Source of the DNA: Hymenoscyphus infarciens
Lineage: Eukaryota; Ascomycota; Leotiomycetes; Helotiales; Helotiaceae
Assembly (NCBI GenBank): GCA_001414345.1
Contig: LLCB01000164.1
Coordinates: 1 to 64,000 of the forward strand
Reading direction: 5' to 3'
DNA length: 64,000 nucleotides
A model generated the notes under the pieces. The model was not told the DNA's origin. It saw only the letters and a program-made list of their open reading frames with translations, and searched no databases. Position numbers and translations under genes: made by a program. Numbering within the stretch: the stretch's first letter is position 1; each line of letters starts with the position of its first letter. Shown here piece after piece: positions 34,875 to 46,208 of this stretch.

Positions 34875-35873
34875 TGCATGGAAGGTACGGTGAGTTCTGC
34901 AGTAACCTTTGCTGTATCAGTCCACGAGGACGAAGTCATCTTTGACACTTGAGGCCCCAATATCTGGTGTTGAGTTCCCTCCATCCGAATCGCTTCGGGT
35001 TTCTTTGGATTGGAGGCAGTTGTGGGATGGAAAGATGCCGGCAAGTTTCCCAGGGATATACGAGTCTGATTGCTGCAAGGGATTTTCAATGTAAGTCCCT
35101 CTCCTTTCCATTGCCGTGTATTGGGATGGTGCGTGGCAGATGGTTAAAAGCGCTTTTGCATTTGGCCTGACTTTTATGCTTGGTGATTGTTGTCATGCGA
35201 AGGAACCAAGGGTTTTATTCTTTACGTGGGCGATTGGACGATTGCGGTTACGTTGTTGACTATTCCACTTTATGTTTGGGGGATGAGGTTGAGGGGGGAG
35301 AGGAGTGAAATATTGTGATTCATGGAATTTGTATTTGAATTCTAGGGGCGTGAGGAAGCTATGAGGGATTTGTGGTTTGGGTTGTTGGTATTTTGAGCAG
35401 GTGGGAGTGAAGAGAGGGTTACTGTTACTAACTGCTAACAACGTCATGCAGGATATAAGATTTATCATTGTTTTTGGTGGATTCAACATTTTCAAGGTCA
35501 GCAAACTTGCACAAAGGGTACACGGATATCATTCCTTGCTACAGGAGACATTCACATTGTTTTCCTATGAACTAAAACAACCGAGTTACCCTCCTTAGTA
35601 CTAACACTAGCTGATCGACTACCTCCTGACCTCTCGCACTACGTAGTAAGTTTTTTTTTTTCCGATTTCGCTCTAGCGGCAGCATATTCTTCTTCTTCTT
35701 TTCCTTCACATCTCGGTGGTGAGCTTTCCTGTTTTCACCTTCTTCGTCGCATCTCTCTCTTCCACATCCCTGACTTTCCCCATCGTTTCGCTCTCTTTCC
35801 CATCTATGGATTTCTCTTCCCTCGCTTCCTTCTCTTCCATTATTTCCTTCCCCCTCCTCTGAATCTAGGTACG
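34875..35873. other. Intergenic with possible lost N-terminal tail
   Basis: 34875-35111 may be the former N-terminal coding part of the MFS gene, reading ...VKDDFVLVD and then TGA. From 35112 to 35873 I see no gene. A run of 11 T lies at 35651-35661 and a CT-rich tract follows to 35860. Confidence 0.4.
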
Positions 35874-36593
35874 TTAGCGTTTCCGCTCTCTGTATATGCG
35901 CCCGCTGTTAACGAGACCAGTCTGTTTGGAGAGCTGAGCAATTACCTCTTCTATTTTCGGAGTAGTCTCCACAAACATGTTCAAAGCTGGAGGACCATCG
36001 TCCCTGGCCTCAGAATCTTTCCTAAAGGCCCCAATGCACCAGACGTGTTTGTCGAAGTATGAAGAAAGGATCCCAAGAGCCTGCGCATCCCGAATTCCAG
36101 ATCTGATTCTATGTATGTACTCTGATCTGGGCTCACTTTCCGTTGCGTCGTCTTGGTTCACATACACTAACGCTTCAATCTTCTCTGGATATCTCGATTC
36201 ATTGACGGTCGCTGATGACTTTGATCCACGGGTATGCTCGCTGACTTCTCTCACTCTTCTGCCTGCTAGTGTTGCATTCGCTGCCCACGTCATCACCGGT
36301 ATGGTGTATTTTCCATATGCCCATGGAACCCCTTCATTCTTGTCCAGTCTCTGCTCATCTCGCTGGCTCAAAAGATAGCACAACCCGTGAACTTCGTCCC
36401 CAACGGATTCTCTGATGTTGGCATAACCCCGTCCGTTGATATGCCATTTATAGTTTAAAATTTTTCCACGGCCAATGTACCGGCTTTCTGGGCATCGATG
36501 TGCCATCTGATCGAGATGTAGGTTGCTACCGTAAGCGAAGTACACCGTTTGAACTGCGACTGGAGCGTATGAAGAGCTTTGAGGAAACGACAT
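35874..36593 (-). CDS. Gamma-glutamylcyclotransferase-like protein
   Basis: A single exon of 239 residues. The family's substrate loop YFAYGSNL (18-25) is near the N-terminus, followed by the AIG2/GGCT-like barrel with GKILNYKWHINGRGYANI, HGLCYLL and the catalytic glutamate in LDKNEGVPWAYGKY (E87). Gamma-glutamylcyclotransferases release 5-oxoproline from gamma-glutamyl amino acids or dipeptides in glutathione turnover. At about 240 residues it is a little longer than the human enzyme (188) because of a loop at EVSEHTRGSKSSATVNESRY. The start is the ATG at 36593; a TTG two codons upstream extends the frame but is an unlikely start. Confidence 0.85.
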   Translation of the reverse strand: MSFPQSSSYAPVAVQTVYFAYGSNLHLDQMAHRCPESRYIGRGKILNYKWHINGRGYANIRESVGDEVHGLCYLLSQRDEQRLDKNEGVPWAYGKYTIPVMTWAANATLAGRRVREVSEHTRGSKSSATVNESRYPEKIEALVYVNQDDATESEPRSEYIHRIRSGIRDAQALGILSSYFDKHVWCIGAFRKDSEARDDGPPALNMFVETTPKIEEVIAQLSKQTGLVNSGRIYRERKR

Positions 36594-37884
36594 TTTCAAA
36601 TCCTAGCCGATCGAGGGCTCGCAACAAGAAACTGAACTTCTCGAGGTTAAAATTTAAAGACTCTCATGAAAGAGTTCTAAGGCTAGCAGATTAGGCTGTT
36701 TTAGGCGAGGCTGCACATTTATCTCAGCTTGTCAGCGCGTAGCTTAAAACTTGCTCCACTTTTCGTGCCATGTAAGGGGAGTATTTTTCACACCACACCT
36801 CGCACAGACAGCACTCAGCAGCTGCCTGGAACCTTGAAGTAACGCCAAACCGTTATGGGGTTTCAAAATCGCTCCATACAATTATTGAAATGCCCGCGCA
36901 TGCATACCTTACTTCCAAGCCCCCAAATGACGCCACATGGCTGACTTGGATGGGATTACTCAGTCGTACCGATTAGGTTGAACGGCTAGCTATGCGTGGA
37001 GGTCTTTTCTTCAACGCGTTCTGTTCGGTTAGTACCCTTATCTACTCCTTAGTCCTTTGCCTCCACCTCCAATTTTCCCCAACGAAATTTCTGTGAAGTT
37101 TGGTTTTGGTAGTGAGATCGAAGCAGTCGTAGAGCCTTGGAGAGTTCGGCCGGAACTCGAAGTGTGAAACTTTTTTTCTCTTCGTTGGCAGAGGAAGGGT
37201 CATCAAAGAAGATTGAAGGAAAGAGAGCTCGTGACCCCGGTTCTTTGTCCCTGGAGTAATGGTGGTAATTAATTGCAAAGAACTTGTTTTGTAATTGTTT
37301 TTTGGGAATTTTTGAGAATTTAGGGAGAGGAGGTCTAACGATCATGGCAAATTAATTCAAAACTTCTCATCCGTGTCTTTATTTGTACTAAACATTGACT
37401 TGTATGTTATCCAAAGCTTTATTCGTTGAGATACTCGACACAACTACTCCTACTGTAGATGGTGCGCTCTTGATTCTCTGCGACCTATTCGGCTGATAAA
37501 ATGGGTATTCTGAAGAATATTAAAACAACAGCTACAAAAGCACCGAAAGTAACTGATTTGAAATATTCATTGTACTAAGAGTGAGCCATGACACTTGGTC
37601 CAATACTCAGATTGAACTGTTAGCGCCACACTGTCGACGTGTTAAATAATCGATGGGAATTTTTAGAATACGTGCCAATTGGCCCATGGCACCAAGGGAA
37701 TGTACCTAGTAAAATAAGTTACAGAGGAAGAACGCTTATTAGTGGTTTTGAGGGAGATAGTGGTGTCAATGACTGTATATCTTCAGATCCAACCCCATTA
37801 TTGACTTGGCTAATTTAGGAAAAACAAGCACCAACACCAAATTTCTATACAAAAACTGTCATTTCGACAATACTCCGAGAGAAA
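36594..37884. other. Intergenic, no gene seen
   Basis: About 1.3 kb. Overlapping minus-strand frames at 37042-37345 have no recognisable domain. The rest is unremarkable in composition, and no repeat is seen. Confidence 0.4.
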
Positions 37885-39000
37885 CTAATCCCATATCTGG
37901 GTTTCATTCATTTGCGACGGGGTTCTAGGCAGGCAATCTGAACAGCCCAAAAGTTCCGCCGATCTCCTGATCCGTATCCACAAGTCGTTGAACTGTTTTT
38001 CAAAAGCAGCCGTACCGGGCCTTTCGTATCTTGCATTAGACAGAGTGGCCTGAGAGATGTTAGTATCTGCACGTGCTTAAATCAGTGGCATTAATATGAA
38101 AAGTGCTGCTTACCCCATCATGTAGTGCGATGTTAATAATTGATATCGTTAACGAGATCCAAGCTCTCGTTCTGAATTGCCCTTGCAGATGCCGACCACC
38201 TCGAAATTCCACCGTTCCGCTCTTTCCAAGGGTATTTCGGAAGTTCCAAAGTACCTGCCTACTATTTGCTGCGTTGCCTTGAATGAGGAGGTATAACTGC
38301 TCGGCATCTTTTGTCTGCTTAATTGCATTCAGAATGTTGTTGCGAACAGACATCGACATTCCACCGCTCTTCATAGCTTGTAGTTCAGGCGATACATCAG
38401 AGTTGTCCCTGCAAAACCTATGTTTGCGACGAAAAGAAGGCAGGAGGTTGGAGATGTGATCTTCGAAAGTAAGAACCAACATAGCGATCTGCTGTAGTTC
38501 GCGGAAACTGAAACGCCTGCCAATAGGAGCAACATGAACATGAGACCCGCAGGTGAGATTGTCCTTTTGAATGTCGAAAATTCGATTCAATTGTCCCCAG
38601 AAGGTTTGGATTTCTGCTCTCCAGCCACCGTTTGATTTCATGATTGGCGAAACTGCCTCCATTGGCACTATACCAATCAGTATCTGGCAAGTCATGTTCG
38701 GAGATGGAGCAACCTACACGCATAAAGATGCCCATCTCTCGGACTGGGGGTCCCTTTCACTGAAATATCAGTTGTTATATACCACTTGGAATAATCCCAG
38801 TTCTCGGGATATTTCGTGGTTCTATTGTTGCGGATGGGATCTGCTGCTGCCAAAAGTCCTTGCTCTTTCAGAAATTTGGCGAAACGGTCATACCAATATC
38901 TTTGATACTTCTCCCTAAATTGAGCATCATTCCAGTTTTCGGTTTGAGGAACAACCACCACCTCAATCTCCACTCCAAATTGCAACGCGTTGACTAGCAT
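37885..39000 (-). CDS. Amidoligase_2 family protein (predicted COOH-NH2 ligase)
   Basis: Exons join(37885..38049, 38114..38667, 38718..39000), minus strand, encode 333 residues with introns of 64 and 50 bp. The motifs of the amidoligase family (glutamine synthetase-like fold) appear in order: FGVEIEVVV (8-16), WYITTDISV, PMEAVSPIM (96-104), CGSHVHVAP (134-142) and GTVEFRGGRH (245-254). These supply the Glu, His and Arg residues expected to bind metal, ATP and the carboxylate. The family is predicted to form amide or isopeptide bonds, and fungal members have no known substrate. The same frame is open up to an ATG at 39105, so the start could be 35 codons earlier. It is divergent from the HET gene at 40190, with about 1.2 kb between. 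Confidence 0.8.
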
Positions 39001-40189
39001 GTTCGTGTAGAACTTCTTTCCGGTTTGTGGTAAATAAGATTCTTTGAAACTGGAAATGTCTGATGATGAGACGAATGAAAAAATGAAAGATTGGCAAAAC
39101 TGCAACTAGAGAGCATAATCAAATATCAATACAATAACAAAAGGCACACCGAACAAACACGGTACTCGCTAAGCGAATGCATCCCATCTTAGCTACGAAA
39201 CACCACTGGAGGGTCACTTGAAAGGATTTGAGCCCCTCATGCAAAGGCATTTCATCCTGAGTACCTGAGATTCTTTTGTGGTAATCCTCCACAAGATATG
39301 AGGATCATCACTAGAACTTTTAGCCAAGAGTATTTGGGGTTCGCGCATACATCGCCCTAGCAACTACTACTGATCCCTGGCGCCGCACTGGAAAGCATGG
39401 CGGCTAACCTAGCTTGTCACCATGCCGAGGGGGTTCTGAATAATACCGCTTTCAATTGGCCTAACTGGTCTTACTTGGAAGGAACTGAAAACATCATGCA
39501 AAGGCATTTCGTGTAATAATGCTGGTATACTACACAGCGACACGTAGCCTTATGTGGACGCAGCTGAAGAGAAGTAATTGTGGCACTTTATTTCAGGGGA
39601 GTATGTCGCGTCCAACCCATGGCCAACATGCAGCCTTCTTAGATGCACGATGCAGCGGCATTTGACCCAACTTCTATTTAGGCACCGGAAGCATACGTGA
39701 TGCAATGCAACCCATCTACAAGCACCAGGCAGGTAACTAGGGGCGGGATGCAACTTGCGAAATGCCAACTAATGAGTTGCACGTGGAATACTCGTCAGCA
39801 TCTGATTCGTTAGGGAGGGCGCCCGATTCAATAATGAGGATGCACGAAGTACGCCTGGAACGAAATATTGTTTATAAGAAAGGCCACCACAGGCTATAAG
39901 CACACCTCTGAGAGAAACTTCAAACGAGATCGGAAATGCAGCCAGTTTTGCTTATTCGGCAATGCCCCTTTGCCTCTGCCTAAGGCGAAACTTACGTTGA
40001 TTAGGTATCATGCAGCCTGATCTGACTGTCATTCATTTTACCTTTCTCGGTTGTTTATGAGCCTCATATGTTGCAAACTTTACAAGTATTGCTGAAGTGC
40101 AGTTTCTAAAGTGTGGACGCCAAAGACTCACAACGTTTCCTCACGACCTTGACTCTTCTCTTGTCTGCGCAAATTGAACCAAAATCCAC
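39001..40189. promoter_or_regulatory. Divergent intergenic region, amidoligase / HET
   Basis: About 1.2 kb shared by two divergent genes. A 16-bp direct repeat, CATGCAAAGGCATTTC, occurs at 39238-39253 and 39495-39510, and related ATGCAA words recur near 39700. No coding region is seen. The repeat could be a regulatory site, but this is a guess. Confidence 0.4.
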
Positions 40190-43100
40190 ATGGATCACAT
40201 ACCATATCCTCTTGGTTCTCAAAAGCCCCCTCTTACGGTTCCGTTCTTGATTCCCAGCTCTGAAATAATTGACTGCAGCCGAGCTTCTTCTCAGGGCTAT
40301 GGTCTTGACAGCAACAAATTCTTGCAACAATGGAAATTAGATGGACTCGACCCTGAAACTGCTATTGCCGGGGCTCAAAGATGGCTTTATTTTGGCTTGT
40401 TTTCCAGATTCGTTGATCATTCCATCGACATTCGCTTATGCTTCGAGGTCGCGGGTCACGTCAACACCATCCGTCTTCCAGGCCTGCTGCGCAAGTATCG
40501 TTCAGAAATCCAAGTGACCGAAGGGCTCGATTTACTTCTTCGCGCGGCCGAGCGGGAGATTCGGAAGTTCATGGCGATCGAATTTCAAGAAGATGAAATT
40601 CGGGAAAAGGCCGAGTTAATTGCGCTATCGATTCGAATACTATCTGACACTCTCTGGTGTGCACTGAGGAACAACCCCAAATACGCCGGCGATGAATACA
40701 TGAGATCCCATGAGCGATACAAAAATGTTTACTCTTCTCCAGGACTCAATTGCGACATTCTACGGCAGAGAATGCGCATTGAAGATGGCTGGTGCAGGGC
40801 AACCGTGTCGTATATTCTACAGAATTTCACGGCGTCGACAGCGTACTACCTTTCATCTATCGGACGACACGGTGATCTCATTCCCCACCACTTAGCGTGT
40901 AGTGATTCAGGTTGTGAGCTCATCGTAGATGAGGACAACTATGAGCAGAGACATTCCTCCACGTGCAGACTTGGCAGTGGTTGTGAGATGTTAGCAGCAC
41001 CCCAGGAAAAATTGTTAGACATCATCGATGGTGGAGGAATTCCAATCATGAAATTAGTCAATGGCAAACTAAAAGTTCGGAAAGCCGAATTTGGCTTGGA
41101 GTATACCGCCATAACTCACGTATGGTCCGGAGGCCTGGGTAATCCGAAGACAAATTCCATGTGGCTTTGCCAACTCGAAGATAGCACGACGCTACCTCGC
41201 CTTAGCCAAAAGGAACTCAAATCATACGTTCCACCACCAGGTCCAGAAAGAGTTCTCCCAAGGCTTTGGGATGCTGCAATGGATCTCTCGAGGTTGAGAC
41301 CGACACCTACAATCGACCTGTTCTGGATTGACACACTATGTGTTCCCAAAATCGCCGACCTTAAGAGGGGTGAGACAGAATCGGTTGCTGGGGGAGAACT
41401 ACGAGATAGAATTTGGCGAATGCGACAGCATGCCATCAACCGGATGACACAAACTTACGCCGCGGCGTCTTCGGTCGTCGTTCTCGATCCCGAGTTACGA
41501 GCACATTCGCATCATGTATTTGACCACCGTCTCAGTGGCACGGATGAGAATAAGACAAGTACTCTGGAGTTGCTGGCGAAGGTCTTTTGCTCTGGATGGA
41601 TGAGTCGGTGCTGGACTTACCAGGAAGGCGCCATGGCATCTGAACTACTTATACAATGCGAAGCCATTCCATTTGCGTTCAGTATTTCCCGGTCGAAGAT
41701 TATGGCAAGAAATCGCCAACTACTTCAAAAATCCGCTTACGAACAGATAGACGACATTCTAGACGAGGTGTCTGCATGGTTTTCTCGTTTGCCAGCCACT
41801 CGAGCTAACAAAAGATTCCCAACGCGGCAAACTATGTCACAGAGTAACCCAGAAGTATTTACACGCATTTGGAATGATTTGGCACTGAGGTCCTCAAGCA
41901 GATCAATAGACAGACTTCAGATATTTTCCTTACTTGTTGATTCAGCTCCGGCAGACTTGTTGCAGCGGCACAGGCTGGATCGCCTAAAAGCCATTTTAAA
42001 GTCTCAGCCCAACCTGCCTTTAGCTCTTCTTTTCCAACTTCCACTATCAAGTGAAGATCGTGTAAAGTTTGAGAAAGAGCTGAGAAGGGAAGAAAAGTCA
42101 GACAGAGACCGGGGACAAAATATCCCCACTCCACCAGAGGATGACACTTATCCTCTACCCGCGAGGATTTGGAGTCAATCACTGCCCAGCCAGATGGGAT
42201 GGATGAAGCGTGATGAAGATAATGATCAATATGTTTACTTCACTCAAGCCATGCTAGAGAGAGGGATTGTCAGGCCAGCATTGCTCAACATAAACATCGT
42301 CCCAATACCAGATACTCCGCATTTGACCTTCGTATTTCACGAAATAACTTCGAACCACCACTTCAGTATTTATTTTGGGTCTGCCGAGGATCTTGCTCGT
42401 ATCAATGGCGAGGAAGAACTGTTTCTTCTAGTTGGTGGTGATATCCTGACAGGGGACTCATTAACAAACAACCCACATTCCGGTATACCCGCTGTCCTTT
42501 TGCAAAGGCAGCCCGAAACCAGAAATCAAGCGCTTCGCTTTCGGCGTGTTTGCTCTGTTGGATGCGAGTCCTTGGGTGATGACTCTGCTTTTCAAGAACG
42601 TGGAAGCTACTCCCAAGCAAAACGCCTACATTGGGAACATGACAAACAGTATCAGATTGACTGCGGTAAGTTCGTTGCTCCCCCTTGGTTGAATTTCAAA
42701 CTGAAGTATCAGACTTTTCAAACGTCCAAGCACTTCGTCACCATCAGATCTCTGGCTTTCGTCACACCTGGGATACATCCTTTAGACTCTCATCTCTCCT
42801 AACGCCTTTCCTGTTGTTTTACTACCTGTTGGTTCTTGCTTTGACGGCGCCAGCAGCCTTTACCCACGGCCCTATCTCTTTCCCAGATGGATGGTTTGCC
42901 CTCATCGCCTTTTTCTTTGCCATGAGGGTCCTTATATACGTATGGAATAGCCACCTGGATTGGTCGACTAGCGCCCAAGCTATCATATTTAACGATTGGG
43001 TCAATGGACTGAACGATCCCGGGAATTCCTCGCCAACCATTAACAGAAGTCCCCAGCGCACTGGGTTCTATATTCATATGACGCCCATATGGACGTTCAT

Positions 43101-43431
43101 CTTCGGTGCAATGTCACTGCTTTTTATTATCCTGGGCGCATCTCTGTACCAGAGAACTGGAGCAAGATGGCTCATCCCGGTTGGTGTAGGGGGAATTCTG
43201 GAGTTGGCGCTGAGATTCCTGCTTGAATTGTTATATTCTAGTTCAAGCTCTCTGAGACGCTTTTTCTCCGCCGGTACTTTGGCACCGCGCCCTGAGTACC
43301 CTGGCTTGTACCAAAACTTCTTTGCAGAATCACTCGCCACTGGATGGATTAGAAGGATTTTTCGTTCTCGGGGACGAAGAGGAGGCGAGACGGGACAGAG
43401 CATATTGGATGAAAGGGCAGAAGAAGCATGA
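40190..43431 (+). CDS. HET-domain protein with Cys/His module and four C-terminal membrane helices
   Basis: Exons 40190..42665 and 42713..43431 (intron 47 bp) encode 1064 residues. An N-terminal helical region (1-230) is followed by a Cys/His cluster (HHLACSDSGCELI at 233-245, then H255, C259 and C265). The HET core follows: YTAITHVWS (305-313), FWIDTLCVP (378-386), QTYAAASSVVVLD (421-433) and SGWMSRCWTYQEG (468-480). Exon 2 adds about four hydrophobic helices: near 854-875, 886-904, 951-971 and 978-1000. HET proteins act in non-self recognition and cell death. The membrane tail implies anchoring, but in which membrane is unknown. The gene is open over its full length, unlike the two other HET genes here. 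It is convergent with the Clr5 gene, 140 bp away. Confidence 0.88.
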
Positions 43432-43571
43432 TTTTCGTTCGAAATTTCCGACATGACGGCAGTGTGGTCGCAAAAGAAGATGGCATAGGCATAGTGAACC
43501 AGTTGTACGAATATATATTTTGCTGAAATTACTGCTTATTCCCATAGCGATGGCATAGATCTTTCTATCTT

Positions 43572-44986
43572 CTAAAACGCAAATTCCAAATTCTGCAACG
43601 ATCGAAGGCTCTCAAGGTTGTGTTTGAGAAGTGCACTCTTCTTCTCCTGAATTCTCTGCATCCTGCGAGAAGGTTGTGGAAATAAGCTCGCTTCCTCCCC
43701 GGCCTTTTCCAGGTAATGTAATGCCATCTCAACTGCATGTTCGTCCTCCACCACAATTGGACGGACGAAGTTCCACGACTCGAACCTTTCTTTTACCAAT
43801 CCAACCTTTGCCATTTGCGTATTTGCCAAGCCTTCAAGAGGGCCAAACCGGGTTTTGACACCATGAAACCCAGGCATATCAAGCGCTCGTTCCAAGCCCA
43901 TCTGGTATAGTTCCTCTGCCTGCTGGAACTGTCCTATCTGTAACTTGTCTTCGGCAACGTTGTTCAGAGTCCATAGTACGTTCCGGGCAAAGGGGCCATA
44001 GTAGCGCTGCTGATCTTCAAACAAAATACGCCGCGTGCGAATACGCTCGCCATCGATGCCAGCGTAGTAGAGGCCATCGCAGAGTCGCTCCTCCAAGTAC
44101 AGGGTTTGCCAGTTCATTCTCCCCAATGTCTTGCTTATTATATCCCGGGCAACGCGCGTGCACCGAAGGGAAAGGTCCAAAAGGCTGGCATCAGGAGTCT
44201 TTCCGAGGGCCTCGAAAAGGGGAATCCATGGATGCCCCGGGTGTGTGGTTCTCAGCAATTTCAAATATTCAATCGACTGCCGGATGAGCATAGAAACCAG
44301 CTGGGTGGACCCATCCCGTCTCTTTATATCGCAAATAACTACCAAAAGTATAGCCAGGCTGATTAGGTGAGGGTCTTTCAACAAATCTTCCAAAATTATA
44401 AAGGCTCGCGAAGCACTTCTGAGATCATACTGGATGACCGAAACACTTTCCTGCATTGCATGTGCAAACTTCCCATGTGTGGTGTCTCGGTGAACTAGCG
44501 GCTCTACGAAGTTCTTCGAAAGTCCAGACTCTAAATATCCGTAGGAGTATACTTGCATAGTGTATACTGCCCGGTCGTAAAACTCCTGAACTGGATCGTT
44601 CACGCCTGGACTTAATAACTCGGGGGAGTTATTAGGATATGCACGTTGCCTTAGAGGCAGCATGAGAGTGTGGGACGCGCCTGAATGTTGAGCTTCGCGT
44701 CGTTTTGAACTACGCTCACTAAAATCTCGAGCTGTGGGATGCCGTTTGTATTTCCGCGTGAGCCCCCATCGATCGAGACGAGTTCTAACCATCCGTTGCC
44801 TAGTTGAAGGGAAAGGTCAGTACTTTCTACCACTTTCCCGATCTGCCGGACGTACGTTGCGTGGCCAAAGCCAGGAAGATCACGTAGCGACTCTACAACA
44901 TCCATCAAAGTCTTGTTCTCGTGCAGATACAGGGTCTCGATAAGTTGATGATGGGATTCCCAGACATCTTCTGGAACAACGCTCAT
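43572..44986 (-). CDS. Clr5-domain protein
   Basis: Exons join(43572..44799, 44856..44986), minus strand, encode 452 residues. The intron (44800..44855, 56 bp) has a GTACGT donor and TACTGAC branch point, and splicing rebuilds the N-terminal Clr5 domain: PEDVWESHHQLIETLYLHENKTLMDV..., then GFGHATQRMVRTRLDRWGL. The Clr5 domain is named after a fission yeast silencing factor and is common at the N-terminus of fungal proteins of unknown role. It resembles a helix-turn-helix DNA-binding unit. The C-terminal 330 residues are helical, with TPR-like stretches (LQIGQFQQAEELYQMGLERAL). The gene might regulate its neighbours, which is speculation. Confidence 0.82.
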
Positions 44987-46208
44987 GATGCAGCCGCTCC
45001 AGCATAAGCCGAACTCGCTCCTGATCTTTTATAAGTCTCCGGGCAATGGAGAAACGCCGTTGTAAGTCTAGGAAGCAGTGTCATATCTGAGAGTTGACTG
45101 CAAAAATGATTGAACATCGATAATATTTTTAGAGCGCGGCTGGGTGTTGGCTTCAAGGGGCGGAGCTTCTCAATCATTAGAGAGCCTTGTTGAGTGCCTG
45201 TGAGACCAATACAGAAATAAGCATTCCCCTGCTCAGACTCTTTGTAACCCAAGCTAGAATTCTCAGCCTCAATACCAAATTCGGAGAATCAAGGCAAGAT
45301 GACTGCGGTAAGGATTGGACGACTGCCAGGCAGCCCGCACTCCACGCCTCCAATCGCCAAGTCAACAGTCCGTTGACGTTGCCGTATCTGCCAATTGACA
45401 AAGGTATCCGCCCCCCAAAAAGTCTGCTCTCGTCATCCCCCCTATCCCTATCTCCCACATGAAAATTTCTCCAAAAAAAAAAAACCCCTAGCAACAACAT
45501 CCCCTTCCTCAGTTCGAAGGACCCTAAAATTTGTCTCGCATTGCTACAATAATAAGATATTCATCACCTTGTCCATGTTGGTATAATTCAACGAGGAAAA
45601 TAGGGGGCTTCCCTTAGCTCCAATTTCCCGCCGAGAGTACTGTTTTGTTTTCGCGTAAAGTGGTTTTTCTAGAAGAGCCGCACGGAGTAGCTTAAAGCAG
45701 TTTCCGGTGGCTATCTAACCCTTTCTAGGTATACCTAGATATAAAATTAAGCTTGTCTGCTTCTGTGAATAGCATATGCGTGGTAGTAGAAACAGGACCT
45801 AAAATTTTTACTTTTTTAGGCCTCTTTTACTTTAAAATGTAATTTTTAGAAAAAATAGTACTAAAACTACTGTATGATAACAAATCACGTTTACACTAGA
45901 AATCGAGGTCCAGCAGAGGGGATCTGTCTTACTAAGCTACGCCACTCTTCGTATATCTGTGTCGGCCTGTAAAGTTTGAAGTCTAGGAAAGAAGAAATAT
46001 TGGCAAGGAATCTCTACACTGTAGGATTCAAGGCATTTTACGGCGCAGTAACCGATGATAACCAGGCAGCAGCCCCAAAAAGCAGCCTCTAGCGAAAAAT
46101 CATCGCATAGAATACAAAAAACCCCACCAAAAGCCAAGCCGATGATCGATTCATAACATTAACCATCTCTCTAAACAATTTCGTGATCGCAAATTGAATT
46201 ACCAGAAC
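44987..46208. other. Intergenic, partly AT-rich, no gene seen
   Basis: About 1.2 kb with short frames only. A run of 12 A lies at 45473-45484, and an AT-rich patch at about 45720-45890 resembles RIP-affected DNA. The last part is presumably the promoter of the silenced HET gene. Confidence 0.45.

Noticed and set aside
36900..37400. Overlapping minus-strand frames (37042-37345)
   Set aside because: Two frames are equally open and neither has a recognisable motif.
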